DNA of 64,000 nucleotides from Streptococcus ictaluri 707-05 (GCF_000188015.2 NZ_AEUX02000006.1:434001-498000), one strand, 5' to 3'; positions 1 to 9,664 are shown, counted from the stretch's first letter. Notes: generated by a model from the sequence alone, not told the origin. Numbers and translations: made by a program.

Positions 1-187
1 CAACTGGCTCATGATCTTGGCCATTCAGAAACACATGGGTCCGATCCCTATCTGAACGAACCGTTACAGTGGGATAGATGCTTAGCACATCTTGGATGTT
101 TCGTTTTAATTTGTTAATAAAGCGCATTCGGTTTTTGCCCTTAGTGGACAGTTCCCCATGGCGCACCATAATTTCGGAATATTTCAT
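1..187 (-). CDS. thiI: ThiI, tRNA 4-thiouridine synthase, N-terminal fragment
   Basis: Only the first 62 codons are in the window; the gene runs off the left edge. The start is the ATG at 187-185 and the protein opens [19 protein letters not shown], the conserved N-terminus of ThiI, which carries sulfur to uridine 8 of tRNA and is linked to thiazole synthesis. It lies 9 bases downstream of a cysteine desulfurase gene on the same strand, the usual pairing because the desulfurase supplies the persulfide sulfur. Identification is by remembered family sequence; the catalytic domains are outside the window. Confidence 0.9.
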   Translation of the reverse strand, partial: MKYSEIMVRHGELSTKGKNRMRFINKLKRNIQDVLSIYPTVTVRSDRDRTHVFLNGQDHEPV

Positions 188-196
188 GATTGGTAA

Positions 197-1339
197 TTAT
201 CTAACTTTCTGTGTTTTATCATAAATTTGCTTAAAGATGGTCAAGAACTGTTCAACTTGTCCCATATCATTATCGTCATCTAGGCTTATCCTAACAGCTG
301 TTTGTGCCATCTGGGATGGGACGCCCATGGAAATTAGTGTCCCAGATGGACTACCTGCTTTAGATGAACAAGCACTAGTGGTTGAAATATAAATCTCATG
401 CTTCTCAAATGCATGAACAATCACTTCTCCTCGGACACCTTTAATGCCAAAAGTCAAGATATTAGGGGCAAAATGCTCGTCGCCGGAAAAAAGATAAACA
501 TCTTGATAAGCTTGCAGTGCCTTTAACATACTCATCTTCATAGCCTTAATTTTAGGGGTTACCTGTACTTGTTTCTCAGTGGTTATGCGTAACGCTTTGG
601 CCATACTAGCAATCCCTGCTACATTTTCCGTAGTTGATCGTAAGTTTCTTTCTTGACCTCCACCTGATAATAAAGGACGGATACGTTTGCCATTCTTTTT
701 ATAAAGAATGCCTACACCTCTGACAGCATGGAATTTATGTCCTGAAAATGAGGCCAAATCAACTCTCGTTGTCAGATAGCTGTCTAATGGAATTTTGCCT
801 ACAGCCTGGACAGCATCTACGTGAAAAGTAATAGTTGGTTTATCAGCTAATAACTCTGAAATATATTTTATAGGCTGTATAGAACCTACTTCATTGTTAA
901 CAGCCATAATAGAAACCAAAATGGTATCTTTTCGAATCAAGTTAGCCAAAGCTTCTAGATTAATAAAACCATCTTCTGTAACTGGTGAATAAGAGATATC
1001 AAACCCTTCTTCTTCTAGCCACTTAGCACTCTCTTTAATAGCTGGATGTTCAATTACTGATACAATAATGTGTCTACCATAACTTGCTTTTTCAAAAGCA
1101 ATTCCTTTAAGTGCCCAGTTATCACTTTCTGTTCCTCCAGAAGTGAAGAAAATTTCCTCTTTTTGGACTCCTAGTAAATCAGCAATTTGTTTTCGAGAGG
1201 CTTCGACTATTCGACTAGCATTAGTTCCAAGTTGATGCAAGCTAGAAGGGTTGCCATAAATCTTCGTGGCTACCTCTTGATAAGTCCTAAGCGATTCAGC
1301 GTAGGGGAGAGTGGTAGCAGCATTATCAAAATAAATCAT
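197..1339 (-). CDS. Cysteine desulfurase (NifS/IscS-like), partner of ThiI
   Basis: This PLP enzyme takes sulfur from cysteine as an enzyme persulfide. The 380-residue product has all fold-type I landmarks: FDNAATT at the N-terminus, the PLP lysine in SFSGHKF (Lys202) and the catalytic cysteine in TSACSSKAG (Cys324). Its place directly before thiI, 9 bases apart, suggests that it feeds tRNA thiolation rather than the main SUF iron-sulfur system. A GTAGGTGAC Shine-Dalgarno precedes the ATG, and an extended -10 (TGATACAAT, minus strand, 1377-1369) lies about 30 bases upstream of the start, so the pair probably has its own promoter. No damage seen. Confidence 0.93.
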   Translation of the reverse strand: MIYFDNAATTLPYAESLRTYQEVATKIYGNPSSLHQLGTNASRIVEASRKQIADLLGVQKEEIFFTSGGTESDNWALKGIAFEKASYGRHIIVSVIEHPAIKESAKWLEEEGFDISYSPVTEDGFINLEALANLIRKDTILVSIMAVNNEVGSIQPIKYISELLADKPTITFHVDAVQAVGKIPLDSYLTTRVDLASFSGHKFHAVRGVGILYKKNGKRIRPLLSGGGQERNLRSTTENVAGIASMAKALRITTEKQVQVTPKIKAMKMSMLKALQAYQDVYLFSGDEHFAPNILTFGIKGVRGEVIVHAFEKHEIYISTTSACSSKAGSPSGTLISMGVPSQMAQTAVRISLDDDNDMGQVEQFLTIFKQIYDKTQKVR

Positions 1340-1493
1340 TTGTCACCTACATTTTTTCTCAATACTTTATTGTATCATAAATTAAAGGAATAAGAAAAAC
1401 TCATTTTCGAGCCATTAAAATCATCAGAACTCATTGATATTTTTTATCTAAAAACGTCACCACTTCTCTTTTTCGTGAACCTAAGGTTTAACG

Positions 1494-1522
1494 TTGACTT
1501 CATTTTTTTTCTAGATTATACT
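1494..1522 (+). promoter_or_regulatory. Sigma-70 promoter for the membrane protein-folC pair
   Basis: TTGACT at 1494-1499, a 17-base spacer and TATACT at 1517-1522 form a near-consensus promoter. The predicted start is near 1529, giving a leader of about 78 bases before the gene at 1607. Confidence 0.8.
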
Positions 1523-1549
1523 GATAAATGATATGAGATAGACCTTGTT

Positions 1550-1573
1550 AGGTACAAAAGAAGTGCCTTTTTT
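1550..1573 (+). promoter_or_regulatory. Small terminator-like hairpin in the 5' leader
   Basis: AGGTAC (1550-1555) pairs with GTGCCT (1563-1568) over a 7-base loop with one T-G pair, and a run of six T follows. It sits between the promoter and the first gene, so it could be a weak attenuator. The stem is only six pairs and no specific regulator is recognised. Confidence 0.45.
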
Positions 1574-1606
1574 CCTATCTCTATGATTACTAAAGGAAAG
1601 ATTAAC

Positions 1607-2032
1607 ATGTCATCACAGTATTCCCGTCAACAAAAACCTAAAAAAACAAGTGTTGACCCCAAAAAACATCTTCAAACAGGATTCACTGCCTTACAAAAAT
1701 CAATTGCTCTTATAGGTAGTATTCTTAGTATCGTTGTAGCTACAATCACAATTACAAGGGCACTAAATCCCGCTCCGGAATCTAAAAAAGAGGACTCTGG
1801 TACTTCCTCATCAAATACCATTGTCAAAATTATTGAAAAAGAATCCTCTCAAACTTCTAAGCCTGAGACAAGCCATAATCAGGAGCAAACACCTCTAACT
1901 CCTACAACACCATCGCTAGGTGACAAAACACCGACAGTTCCTTCTACCTCTGCTTCTGAAACTCCCCAAGTACCATCTTACCCTTCACATTCTGAGATGG
2001 GTCAAGCTACTACAGATACAGATAAGCCTTAG
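1607..2032 (+). CDS. Small single-pass membrane protein with Ser/Thr/Pro-rich tail
   Basis: Function unknown. The start is set at ATG 1607 because GGAAAG lies 7 bases before it; the in-frame ATG at 1583 has no ribosome site. The 141-residue product has a basic cytoplasmic head (about residues 1-28), one membrane helix (about 30-52, ALIGSILSIVVATITIT) and a low-complexity tail rich in Ser, Thr, Pro and Glu, probably extracellular. There is no sortase motif or lipobox. It resembles the small DUF6556-type proteins of streptococci, but that assignment is from memory. It is followed after 26 bases by folC and is probably cotranscribed with it. Confidence 0.75.
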   Translation: MSSQYSRQQKPKKTSVDPKKHLQTGFTALQKSIALIGSILSIVVATITITRALNPAPESKKEDSGTSSSNTIVKIIEKESSQTSKPETSHNQEQTPLTPTTPSLGDKTPTVPSTSASETPQVPSYPSHSEMGQATTDTDKP

Positions 2033-2058
2033 CCTTATTTAGAGAGTTGAATACCCTT

Positions 2059-3321
2059 ATGACTTTACAACAAGATACCATTCAATGGATTCATACCTTT
2101 AAAGCCAATGGTAGAAAAACTGATTTAAAGCGCATGGCTTGGCTACTAGAGCAAGTAGGAAATCCTCAAGATAAATTTCCTGCAATACATGTCGTGGGGA
2201 CAAATGGTAAAGGCTCTGTCACAGCTTATCTTCAGCATATCTTTAGCCAGTCTGGTTACAAGGTTGGAACCTTTACGTCTCCTTTTATCTTGTCCTTTCA
2301 TGATCGCATATGCATCAATGGCCAAGCCATTTCTGACCAAGATTTATTAGCAATTGCTGAGAGACTAAAGCCACTCTTAGAGCGTTTAAGCCAAGAAACT
2401 TCTTGGGACCGACCAACCGAATTTGAGCTAGTCACTCTTATCATGTTCTACTATTTTGCCTTTTATAATCCAGTTGACCTTGCTATCATCGAAGCAGGCA
2501 TTGGTGGAAAAGGTGATGCTACCAATGTTTTTCAGGCTTTAGCTCTGATTTGCCCATCCATTAGTTTTGATCATCAAGAACGCCTAGGATACAGTTTAAA
2601 AGCCATTGCTAAGCAAAAAGCTGGCGCTATCAAGACACAGCAAAAAGTTATTATCGGAAAATTAGATAAAGAAGCTCAAGATGTCTTTCTAAAGACAAGT
2701 CTTGATACTCAATCAAGCCTGTTTCAATTAGGTAAAGACTTTCACTTAATAGATTATCAGGAATATTTTGATTTCACCTATCAAGATATTACCTTAAAAG
2801 AACTTAAACTTCTGCTCATCGGCCATCATCAAAGAGAAAATGCCTGTTTAGCTATTATGACTGCTCTTCAATTAAGAGAGACTTTTCCAAATCTATCTCT
2901 TGCTAGTATCCAAGAAGGAGTCCAGTCAACGACTTGGCCGGGCCGTTCAGAGTTGATTAAACCTAATATCTTATTAGACGGTGCTCATAATCCAGATGCT
3001 ATCCTTAAGCTAAGACAGCTCTTGATGGATCACTTCAGCGATCGATCGATTCGTATTTTATTTGCAGGTTTAAAACGTAAACCTCTACGCGAATTGCTTC
3101 AACTCCTATCAGATTACCCCATCACAGTCACTAGCTTTGATTTCTTTGAAGCATGTCCTTTAGAAGATTATTCCCAAGCATATGCTAAGACTGAGGATTA
3201 TCGCAAATGGTTATTGAAAACAACAACCTCATCTGACTTAATTGTTGTGACAGGTTCATTATACTTCATCTCTGAAGTGAGACGGTTCTGCCTGGATATG
3301 TTAAACACAAAAAAGCCTTAA
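2059..3321 (+). CDS. folC: Folylpolyglutamate synthase / dihydrofolate synthase
   Basis: FolC adds glutamate to dihydropteroate and reduced folates using ATP. The Mur-ligase-like P-loop GTNGKGS is at residues 47-53, followed by EAGIGGKGDATN (family EVGLGGRLDATN-like) and LLDGAHNPDA in the C-terminal domain. A TTG at 2047 is also in frame, but ATG 2059 gives the family-typical MTLQQDTIQWIH start; AGAGAG lies 12 bases upstream. The length (420 residues) is normal. It is the second gene of a short plus-strand operon and ends inside its own terminator. Confidence 0.93.
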   Translation: MTLQQDTIQWIHTFKANGRKTDLKRMAWLLEQVGNPQDKFPAIHVVGTNGKGSVTAYLQHIFSQSGYKVGTFTSPFILSFHDRICINGQAISDQDLLAIAERLKPLLERLSQETSWDRPTEFELVTLIMFYYFAFYNPVDLAIIEAGIGGKGDATNVFQALALICPSISFDHQERLGYSLKAIAKQKAGAIKTQQKVIIGKLDKEAQDVFLKTSLDTQSSLFQLGKDFHLIDYQEYFDFTYQDITLKELKLLLIGHHQRENACLAIMTALQLRETFPNLSLASIQEGVQSTTWPGRSELIKPNILLDGAHNPDAILKLRQLLMDHFSDRSIRILFAGLKRKPLRELLQLLSDYPITVTSFDFFEACPLEDYSQAYAKTEDYRKWLLKTTTSSDLIVVTGSLYFISEVRRFCLDMLNTKKP

Positions 3322-3354
3322 GAAACACTTTTATAATTGTTCTTAAGGCTTTTT
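3311..3354 (+). terminator. Intrinsic terminator of folC
   Basis: AAAAGCCTTAAGAA (3311-3324) pairs perfectly with TTCTTAAGGCTTTT (3340-3353) around a 15-base loop, ending in a T run. The folC stop codon lies in the left arm. It may also slow transcription from the convergent gor gene. Confidence 0.9.
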
Positions 3355-3379
3355 AATTGCTACATTATTTTCAGCACAA

Positions 3380-4740
3380 CTAACGCATCGGTACAAATTC
3401 TTCGGCACCTGTTGGATGAATGGCAACTGTGTTATCAAAATCTTTTTTTGTAGCTCCCATTTTAATAGCAACAGCAAAACCTTGAATCATTTCGTCAACA
3501 CCATAGCCAATGCCGTGCAGTCCAACGATCTTCTCTTCTGGCCCCACCGTAACCAATTTCATATAACAAGCCTGGCGATGGCTTGTAACTGCCGTAAACA
3601 TAGAAGTGAAACGTGATTCATAGACTTTCACCTTGTCTTTGCCATATACTTCTTGAGCCTTTTCTTGAGAGAGGCCAACAGAACCAATAACAGGATGACT
3701 AAAGATGACAGTCGCCACATTGTCATAATCTAACTTCATGTCTGTTTGCTTGTTAAAGAGTCGTTCAGATAATCGACGTCCCGCTGCAACTGCAACAGGA
3801 GTTAAAGCTAATTTTCCATTAACATCACCAACAGCATAGATTCCTGGCACAGAGGTGTTTTCATAGGCATCCGTCTCGATATAACCCTTGTCATTGATTT
3901 TAACCCCTGTGTTTTCTAATCCAAAGCCTTTTCTTTTACATTCTCTTGTCGTCCAACTGCCCAAATGACTTGATCAACATCGTATCGTTGTCCATCCGTT
4001 AAAAAGAGAGCAATAGAACCATCGGTATTTTTTTCGAGTTTTGTTACACTTGATTGAGGGTGTAAACGTAAGTCTGTTTCAGGCATGCCATCAATTAGTA
4101 CTTGAACCACATCCTTATCAAAGGAACGTAAGGGTCTATCATGACGGATAAATAAATCTGTTTCAGAACCTAAAGCATTTAGCACTCCTGCAATTTCGAC
4201 TGCAATATAACCCTCTCCCACAACAGCGGTTCTTTTAGGAATATCATCTAAAGCAAAGAAACCATCTGATGTTATTCCTAACTCAGCGCCTTCTATATCT
4301 GGAATTATAGGATGACCACCCGTAGCAATCAAAATATGAGGTGCTCTATACTGTTTTCCGGCAATCTCAACAGTGTTCTTATCAATGAAAGTTGCTTTAT
4401 CATAAAGTCTTTCAACACCATTTTGATCAAATCCACTTTCATAGGAACGGTGAATACGATCAATATAAGCCTGACGATTAGCTTTTAAGGTCTTAAAATC
4501 CAGTGTCGCTTTTTCTGCTAAGTCAAATCCATAATCTTTAGCATAATAGTTAAGCGTATCTGCGACTTGCGCCCCATACCACATAACTTTCTTAGGCACA
4601 CATCCTAGGTTAACACAGGTTCCCCCTATTTCCTTAGATTCTACTAATAGTACTTTAGCACCATGCATAGCTGCACGGTTAGCAGAGGCAATACCTGCAC
4701 TACCTCCTCCAATAACAATATAATCATAATGACTAATCAT
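3380..4740 (-). pseudogene. gor: Glutathione reductase, single-base frameshift
   Basis: An NADPH flavoenzyme that reduces glutathione disulfide. The start is ATG 4740, with AAAGGTGG upstream. The N-terminal part has the FAD motif IGGGSAGIAS, the redox pair Cys42 and Cys47 in GGTCVNLGCVPKK, and the NAD(P)-binding region; it ends at a TAG after AVGRQENVKEKALD. The C-terminal part (from about 3932 down) continues one frame away with GFGLENTGVK and ends with the conserved HPTGAEEFVPMR. The shift maps to a run of four T at 3929-3932 (A run on the coding strand), where one extra base would restore a 453-residue enzyme. It is either a real null or a homopolymer sequencing error. The rest looks undecayed, so the event is recent. 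Confidence 0.9.
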
Positions 4741-4819
4741 TTCTATACCACCTTTGTTTTTCATAGCATTAATGCAACACAAAATAGCCTGTCACTCAAA
4801 TCTCTAATACACTTGACAC

Positions 4820-4850
4820 AAAAAAGATTGCAATGCAATCATTACAATCT
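4820..4850 (-). terminator. Intrinsic terminator of the ylbF-family gene
   Basis: On the minus strand AGATTGTAATG pairs with CATTGCAATCT (one T-G pair) around a four-base loop (hairpin 4850-4825), followed by six T (4825-4820). It sits 19 bases after the gene end and insulates gor. Confidence 0.88.
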
Positions 4851-4868
4851 TAGTGTTTAAGCGGTTTA

Positions 4869-5210
4869 TTATTTGACTAATTCTTTCAAAGGCCCAAAAA
4901 TAATACGTTCCATATCACTAACATAAACCGAAAGGGCTTGTTGGGCGTCAAAATAACTTTTTAGCATGCTATTAGCTTCCATTTTTTGACTCAAATTTTG
5001 GATAGCGGCCTGCTCTTCTTGAGAAGGCATCTGACCAGTTTGCATTAGGTTTCGCAGTTTCTTTTGCATAGCAATGAATTCATCGAATAATTGACTGGCT
5101 TGTGTATCTGACTTAATGGCTTCTTTTTCGGTTAAGACTTTTTGATACTCTGGAAGAGCTCGAATAGCTCGTTCTAGTTTATTAGCATAATCGTAAATTT
5201 CTTGTGACAT
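4869..5210 (-). CDS. YlbF/YmcA family protein (DUF964)
   Basis: A 113-residue all-helical protein opening [17 protein letters not shown], typical of the YlbF/YmcA family; in Bacillus its relatives form a complex that affects RNase Y and development. The role here is inferred only from the family. The start is ATG 5210 (GGAGAAAG just upstream), not the longer reading from 5243. It lies downstream of aroC in the same direction, but an IS30-family element now separates them, ending 14 bases beyond this gene's -10 box. It has its own terminator. Confidence 0.82.
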   Translation of the reverse strand: MSQEIYDYANKLERAIRALPEYQKVLTEKEAIKSDTQASQLFDEFIAMQKKLRNLMQTGQMPSQEEQAAIQNLSQKMEANSMLKSYFDAQQALSVYVSDMERIIFGPLKELVK

Positions 5211-5238
5211 ATCTTTCTCCTTTTTTACTGATAGTGTC

Positions 5239-5247
5239 ATCATACCA
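5239..5247 (-). promoter_or_regulatory. Extended -10 promoter of the ylbF-family gene, at an IS edge
   Basis: The minus strand reads TGGTATGAT (5247-5239), an extended -10, about 29 bases before the start codon. The IS30-family element begins at about 5258, so any -35 contact now comes from IS sequence. TTTACA lies in the IS end, but with a 19-base spacer. Confidence 0.55.
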
Positions 5248-5257
5248 TAAATGAACC
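5244..5257. repeat. Left copy of the 14-base direct repeat flanking the IS30 element
   Basis: ACCATAAATGAACC here is repeated exactly at 6421-6434 on the other side of the IS. It is read as a target-site duplication, although 14 bases is long for an IS30 relative. Confidence 0.75.
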
Positions 5258-6420
5258 CCGCGTTGTAAAATGAAGTGCAACAAAAAAGACATGTTCGTCT
5301 GATATACTAGAATTCCCCAATTCAGTATGGAAAGCAGATGAACATGTCCAACATTAATTCTACCAGAAAATCATCCTATTCTCATCTTTCAGCCACAGAA
5401 CGGGGTGAAATTGCTGCTTATCTTAAAATGGGAAAGAAACCCGCTGAGATTGCTCGACTCTTGGGTCGTCACCGTTCTACAATCTGCCGAGAAATAAAAC
5501 GTGGTTCAGTAGAACAGGTAAAGGATAAGAATGGAAAACAAACCTTCTTCAACGCCTATTTCGCTGATAGTGGGCAACGTGTCTATGAAACCAATCGTCA
5601 AAAGAGTTCTTATCTCAAGTTGAATGACTGCTCCGCTAGGTTCATTGAACAATTAGAATCTGCCTTGACGGCTAACATTCGTCTCCATAGTGTGGATAGT
5701 TTTGTTCAGACTTACAAAGTGAACCATCCTGAAGAAGTCGTCCCCTCTACCAAAACGATTTATCGTTATATCAAAGAGGGGGTATTAGCTATTAAACCAA
5801 TCGATTTGCCTAAGATGGTTAGTATCAGAAAACGTTCTAAGAAAGTCATGAAGACGAATAAGAAGACTTTAGGTAAATCTATCGAAGAACGTCCAGAATA
5901 TATTAATGATCGTTCTGAATTTGGGCATTGGGAGATTGATTTGGTTCTCGGCAAGAAAACCAAAGGTGAAGCTGTTATGTTGACTTTGGTAGAGCGCCAG
6001 ACACGCTATGCACTAGGAGTTAAGCTAGAAGACAAGCAGTCCCAAACCATTAACCGAGCTGTCATGCATCTCATCAGTCAGTATCCTATTGCATCCATCA
6101 CAGCGGATAATGGTTCTGAGTTTAGTTTACTCTCAAACTTAGAAGCTGTTGAAGTTTACTTTGCACATCCCTATTCTTCACATGAGAGAGGAAAAAACGA
6201 GAACTTCAATGGCCTCCTCAGAGAATATGTCCCTAAAGGAGTCTCACTTAATCCACTAACCTCTGAAGAACTTGACAATTATATTACTGCCATCAATGAG
6301 CGCCCAAGACGACTTCTTCAATATCAATCCTCAAAATTCCTGTTTGAGCTATCCCGAACAGCTTAACATCTGGAACTCTAGTTATCTATGAACTGGTTGC
6401 ACTTGACTTGACAACTTGCG
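5258..6420 (+). mobile_element. Complete IS30-family insertion sequence (IS1239-like)
   Basis: A roughly 1.16 kb element with one intact transposase gene. Its ends are imperfect inverted repeats: the left end reads CGCGTTGTAAAATGAAGTGC and the right end, inverted, CGCAAGTTGTCAAGTCAAGT, both running into GTGCAAC. It is flanked by a 14-base direct repeat ACCATAAATGAACC. It is inserted between the aroC terminator and the ylbF-family promoter. A deleted inverted copy lies at 11920-12287. The IS1239 name is recalled, not searched. Confidence 0.85.
5338..6366 (+). CDS. IS30-family transposase
   Basis: An intact transposase of 342 residues (340 if the better-spaced ATG at 5344 is used). The N-terminus has a helix-turn-helix (SHLSATERGEIAAYLKMG followed by EIARLLGRHRSTICREI). 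The DDE integrase core shows GHWEIDLVLG, ITADNGSEF and, near the end, HERGKNENFNGLLREY then ERPRRLLQY, the classic IS30 signatures. GGAAAG precedes the starts. No stop or frameshift, so the element may still be mobile and could act in trans on the remnant at 11.9 kb. Confidence 0.92.
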   Translation: MNMSNINSTRKSSYSHLSATERGEIAAYLKMGKKPAEIARLLGRHRSTICREIKRGSVEQVKDKNGKQTFFNAYFADSGQRVYETNRQKSSYLKLNDCSARFIEQLESALTANIRLHSVDSFVQTYKVNHPEEVVPSTKTIYRYIKEGVLAIKPIDLPKMVSIRKRSKKVMKTNKKTLGKSIEERPEYINDRSEFGHWEIDLVLGKKTKGEAVMLTLVERQTRYALGVKLEDKQSQTINRAVMHLISQYPIASITADNGSEFSLLSNLEAVEVYFAHPYSSHERGKNENFNGLLREYVPKGVSLNPLTSEELDNYITAINERPRRLLQYQSSKFLFELSRTA

Positions 6421-6434
6421 ACCATAAATGAACC
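6421..6434. repeat. Right copy of the 14-base direct repeat flanking the IS30 element
   Basis: Exact match to 5244-5257. Both copies present means the element sits where it originally inserted, without flank exchange. Confidence 0.75.
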
Positions 6435-6458
6435 AAAAAGAAAGCATTAAAATGCTTT
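6435..6458 (-). terminator. Intrinsic terminator of aroC
   Basis: On the minus strand AAAGCATT (6458-6451), a two-base loop and AATGCTTT (6448-6441), then CTTTTT (6440-6435). The stop codon of aroC (6449-6447) lies within the hairpin. Confidence 0.75.
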
Positions 6459-7613
6459 GACTTGATCACGATAACGGTCAAAATCTGTCATTAGAGTGGT
6501 CATTTGATCGGATAAGAACTGATCAAGAATTTCTTGTGCGACGATAGTGGCTACCAAGCTTTCCATAATGACTCCTGCTGCTGGTAGGGCCGTTGGATCA
6601 GAGCGCTCAACCGTCGCTTTGTAAGGTTCATGATTTTCAATATTGACTGACATGAGAGGTTTATAGAGAGTGGGAATAGGTTTCATAACACCTCTGATTA
6701 GAAGAGCCTCCCCATTTGTGACTCCTGCTTCAAAGCCTCCTAAGTGATTGGTTCGTCTGCTGTAACCATCTTCTTTGGACCAGATAATTTCATCCATAAC
6801 TTGAGAACCTTTTTGATAAGCCATCTCAAATCCCATGCCAAATGATACCCCTTTAAAAGCATTGATAGACATGACTGCTTGTGCTAACTTAGCCTCTAAT
6901 TTTCGATCCCATTGCACATAAGACCCTAAACCAGCTGGCACACCACAAACTAAGGTCTCTACTATCCCACCGATGGTATCGCCTTCTTTTTTAATCTGAT
7001 CAATATAAGACTTAATCTCAGCTTCTTGGGAAGGATTCACAATTGACAGCTCAGAACTTTCTGCCAGTTGACGAATATCAAAAATAGACATATTGTCAGG
7101 CACTTGAACCGGTATTCCTCCAAAGACCAAAATATGATTAACGGTTTCAATTTTCAATTCTTTTAAAATAGCCTTTGCAATAGCACCAACAGCTACACGC
7201 ATGGTGGTTTCACGCGCCGATGACCGCTCTAAGACATTTCTTAGGTCCTTGAATCCATATTTGATGCCGCCCACCAAATCTGCGTGGCCAGGTCTAGGAT
7301 GAATCACTTTTCGCTTTGCCTCTACTTTAGAGCCTTGAGCTTCTACAGCCATAATATCTAACCATTTTTGATGGTCTTTATTAATTACCGTCAAGGTAAT
7401 AGGAGATCCAGTTGTTTTACCATGTCTAACACCAGAGGAAATAATCACCTCATCAGATTCAATAGCCATTCGAGCACCTCTCCCATAGCCACCTTGACGT
7501 CGTTTTAAGTCTTTATTAATCATATCCGTTGTAAGTGACAAGCCCGCTGGAACACCTTCTACAATTGCTGTTAATGCGGGACCGTGGGACTCACCTGCAG
7601 TTAAATATCTCAT
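6447..7613 (-). CDS. aroC: Chorismate synthase
   Basis: The last step of the shikimate pathway: EPSP to chorismate, using reduced FMN. The 388-residue protein starts at ATG 7613 ([17 protein letters not shown]), with AAAGGAGAAG upstream; the frame is also open to 7631 but has no better signal. Family signatures include [29 protein letters not shown] and [12 protein letters not shown]. It lies 132 bases after aroD on the same strand, so the two form a shikimate pair. Intact. Confidence 0.95.
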   Translation of the reverse strand: MRYLTAGESHGPALTAIVEGVPAGLSLTTDMINKDLKRRQGGYGRGARMAIESDEVIISSGVRHGKTTGSPITLTVINKDHQKWLDIMAVEAQGSKVEAKRKVIHPRPGHADLVGGIKYGFKDLRNVLERSSARETTMRVAVGAIAKAILKELKIETVNHILVFGGIPVQVPDNMSIFDIRQLAESSELSIVNPSQEAEIKSYIDQIKKEGDTIGGIVETLVCGVPAGLGSYVQWDRKLEAKLAQAVMSINAFKGVSFGMGFEMAYQKGSQVMDEIIWSKEDGYSRRTNHLGGFEAGVTNGEALLIRGVMKPIPTLYKPLMSVNIENHEPYKATVERSDPTALPAAGVIMESLVATIVAQEILDQFLSDQMTTLMTDFDRYRDQVKAF

Positions 7614-7687
7614 CTCTTCTCCTTTTGTCATTTATTAAGCCAGTGTTTATTGACTTGTCCTTAAAAAGCTATCTTTGGGGAAAGGAA

Positions 7688-7723
7688 AGACATTATCCTA
7701 AGCTCAAAAATAGAATAATGTCT
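7688..7723. repeat. Inverted repeat between aroD and aroC
   Basis: AGACATTAT (7688-7696) and ATAATGTCT (7715-7723) are perfect complements with an 18-base loop; the plus strand continues CATTTTTTAT. In the direction of the aro genes the T run is poor, so it may be an RNA hairpin rather than a terminator. Confidence 0.5.
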
Positions 7724-7745
7724 CATTTTTTATAAGATTAATTTC

Positions 7746-8426
7746 TTAAGACTCAAACTCAAGAACTTGAATAAATTTTTTCATATCTGCAAGGCTGACT
7801 TGACCAGGTGCACTAGCCTTATCTAATGAGACATAGGTCCAAGACGACCCAATAACATCTCCAGCTAATCGAGATAAACGACCTAATTTGCCCATTGAAA
7901 TCGTTGCAAACTCTTGCTCAGGGTTTAGGGTCTTAAAGCCTCTTGTGTAGTTCATCAAATCCAAGACATCTTGCTCACTTTTTGGCATCACTGCTATTTT
8001 AACAACCCGTGGTGCCAACTTAGTCATCTCAGAGAAAGCTTCCATCAAATTTTCTGGTGTTTCTTGAAAATTATGATAAGACAAGACTAAATTTGGGAAG
8101 TCTAACATTTCTTGAAAAACATCTTTATGATTAAAATATTCAAAGTCAATATAATCTGGATTATAGATGGCATTAACTTCTTTAATCAAATCAACGTATT
8201 CTTGATCAGATAAACTAATATGACCACCTTCATGAACAGTTCTCAGAGTAAAAATGATTTCTTTTCCAGCAAATTTTTCAAAAATGGCAGGTGCTACTGA
8301 CATAATGTCTTCTTTATTAAGATAATCCGCACGCCACTCAATTAAATTGACATCTTCATACTTCGAAACGTCTATGGACTGAGCTTCTTCAAAATTACTT
8401 GGCATGACTGGTGCTACAATTTTCAT
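7746..8426 (-). CDS. aroD: 3-dehydroquinate dehydratase, type I
   Basis: Dehydrates 3-dehydroquinate to 3-dehydroshikimate through a Schiff base. The 226-residue length and the motifs match type I enzymes: EWRADY near residue 30, the general base His118 in LSYHNF and the Schiff-base Lys143 in RVVKIAVMP. The ATG at 8426 overlaps the stop of the upstream methyltransferase gene by four bases (ATGA), so the two are translationally coupled. aroC follows. Confidence 0.95.
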   Translation of the reverse strand: MKIVAPVMPSNFEEAQSIDVSKYEDVNLIEWRADYLNKEDIMSVAPAIFEKFAGKEIIFTLRTVHEGGHISLSDQEYVDLIKEVNAIYNPDYIDFEYFNHKDVFQEMLDFPNLVLSYHNFQETPENLMEAFSEMTKLAPRVVKIAVMPKSEQDVLDLMNYTRGFKTLNPEQEFATISMGKLGRLSRLAGDVIGSSWTYVSLDKASAPGQVSLADMKKFIQVLEFES

Positions 8427-9586
8427 TCTCGTACCTTTATAGTAAATACCTTTAAATAATTACTTCTTTCATCTGCTTTATTTATAGTAAAGTCACCTGG
8501 AAGTTGTTGAAAACTCATTTGATCAAACGAATGACTTCCAAATCCTTTGATAATTTGCTTTTTAAATTGACTAACAGTCATATTAGCTGCATTTGTTGAA
8601 GCGATAATTGTTCCATTAGGATTCAATATGTCTAATGCCTCAGCAATCAATTTGTGATAATCCTTGCTGACCGAAAAAGTTTGTTTTTTGTTTCTTGCAA
8701 AACTAGGTGGATCAATAACAATAACATCATAAGTCAATTCTTTTCGTTTAGCATATTTGAAATACTCAAATACATCCATGACCAAAAATCGATGACTAGA
8801 AAGGTCTAGATGGTTTTCATTAAAATGAGCAAGAGATAGCTCTTTTGATCGCTTAGCTAAATCTACTGACGTTGTTTCAATAGCTCCTCCCATCGCTGCT
8901 GCTACTGAAAAAGCTGCTGTATAAGAAAAGAGATTTAAGAGGGATTTTCCTAGAGCTAAACCATCTACTAATGATTTACGAACCTCGTGCTGATCAAGGA
9001 AAATACCTGTCATCAAACCATCATTTAAAAAGACTTGATAGAAAACACCATTCTCCAAAATTGTAAAGCTTTCTGGCGCTTTTTGCCCATATAAATGAGC
9101 TGATTCGAAGTCTTGACCTTGAAAGCGAATTTTTTCATAGGCTCCTTTGACTTCAGGAAAAACGTCTTGAAAAGCTCTGATAATAAGTTCCTTTTCTTGA
9201 TAAACAAAGGTATTATACCAAGAAAAAAGGGCATAATCTTTATATAGGTCAATCGTTAGACCACCAAAATTATCTCCATCCTGATTGAAGAGTCGATAAG
9301 CATTGGTAAAAAGAGAATCTTCAAAGGCTTTTCGCTTAGCCTTTGCTTTTTTAAACAAATCCAAAAAATAGTCGTGTGACAATGAGTCAATATACTTCCC
9401 TAAAAACCATCCAATCCCTTTATTTTGTTTAGAAAGGTATGCTGTACCTAGAGAGCCTTTAGAACTTGTGACTAATTCAACCAACTGATCCAGTACAGGG
9501 AGATCTTTAAAATCGTTTTCATCTAATAATTGTATCCCTGCTGCTAATTTCTTTTCAACAAAAGGATTAATAGAGAGTTTATTCAT
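8423..9586 (-). CDS. Class I SAM-dependent rRNA methyltransferase (RlmI/YwbD-like)
   Basis: 387 residues of the COG1092 type, which methylate cytosine in 23S rRNA in characterised members. The N-terminal region is PUA/EEHEE-like; the C-terminal Rossmann domain has the SAM motif [18 protein letters not shown] and the catalytic [11 protein letters not shown]. The exact target base is not deducible. It is the first gene of the run with aroD and aroC, and its start faces that of ltaS across 146 bases. Confidence 0.85.
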   Translation of the reverse strand: MNKLSINPFVEKKLAAGIQLLDENDFKDLPVLDQLVELVTSSKGSLGTAYLSKQNKGIGWFLGKYIDSLSHDYFLDLFKKAKAKRKAFEDSLFTNAYRLFNQDGDNFGGLTIDLYKDYALFSWYNTFVYQEKELIIRAFQDVFPEVKGAYEKIRFQGQDFESAHLYGQKAPESFTILENGVFYQVFLNDGLMTGIFLDQHEVRKSLVDGLALGKSLLNLFSYTAAFSVAAAMGGAIETTSVDLAKRSKELSLAHFNENHLDLSSHRFLVMDVFEYFKYAKRKELTYDVIVIDPPSFARNKKQTFSVSKDYHKLIAEALDILNPNGTIIASTNAANMTVSQFKKQIIKGFGSHSFDQMSFQQLPGDFTINKADERSNYLKVFTIKVRE

Positions 9587-9664
9587 AGTCTATATTATAA
9601 CAAAAAATTTTAAAAAAACATACTAAATTTGTACTTAAGGCAAGCAATAGCCTTTTATTTTTGA

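Noticed and set aside
3930-3940. Programmed frameshift in gor
   Set aside because: The A run is short, there is no slippery heptamer with a downstream structure that I can see, and the family is not known to use recoding.
4819-4850. Short palindromes as an operator for gor
   Set aside because: The sequence is a complete intrinsic terminator for the ylbF-family gene, which explains the symmetry.
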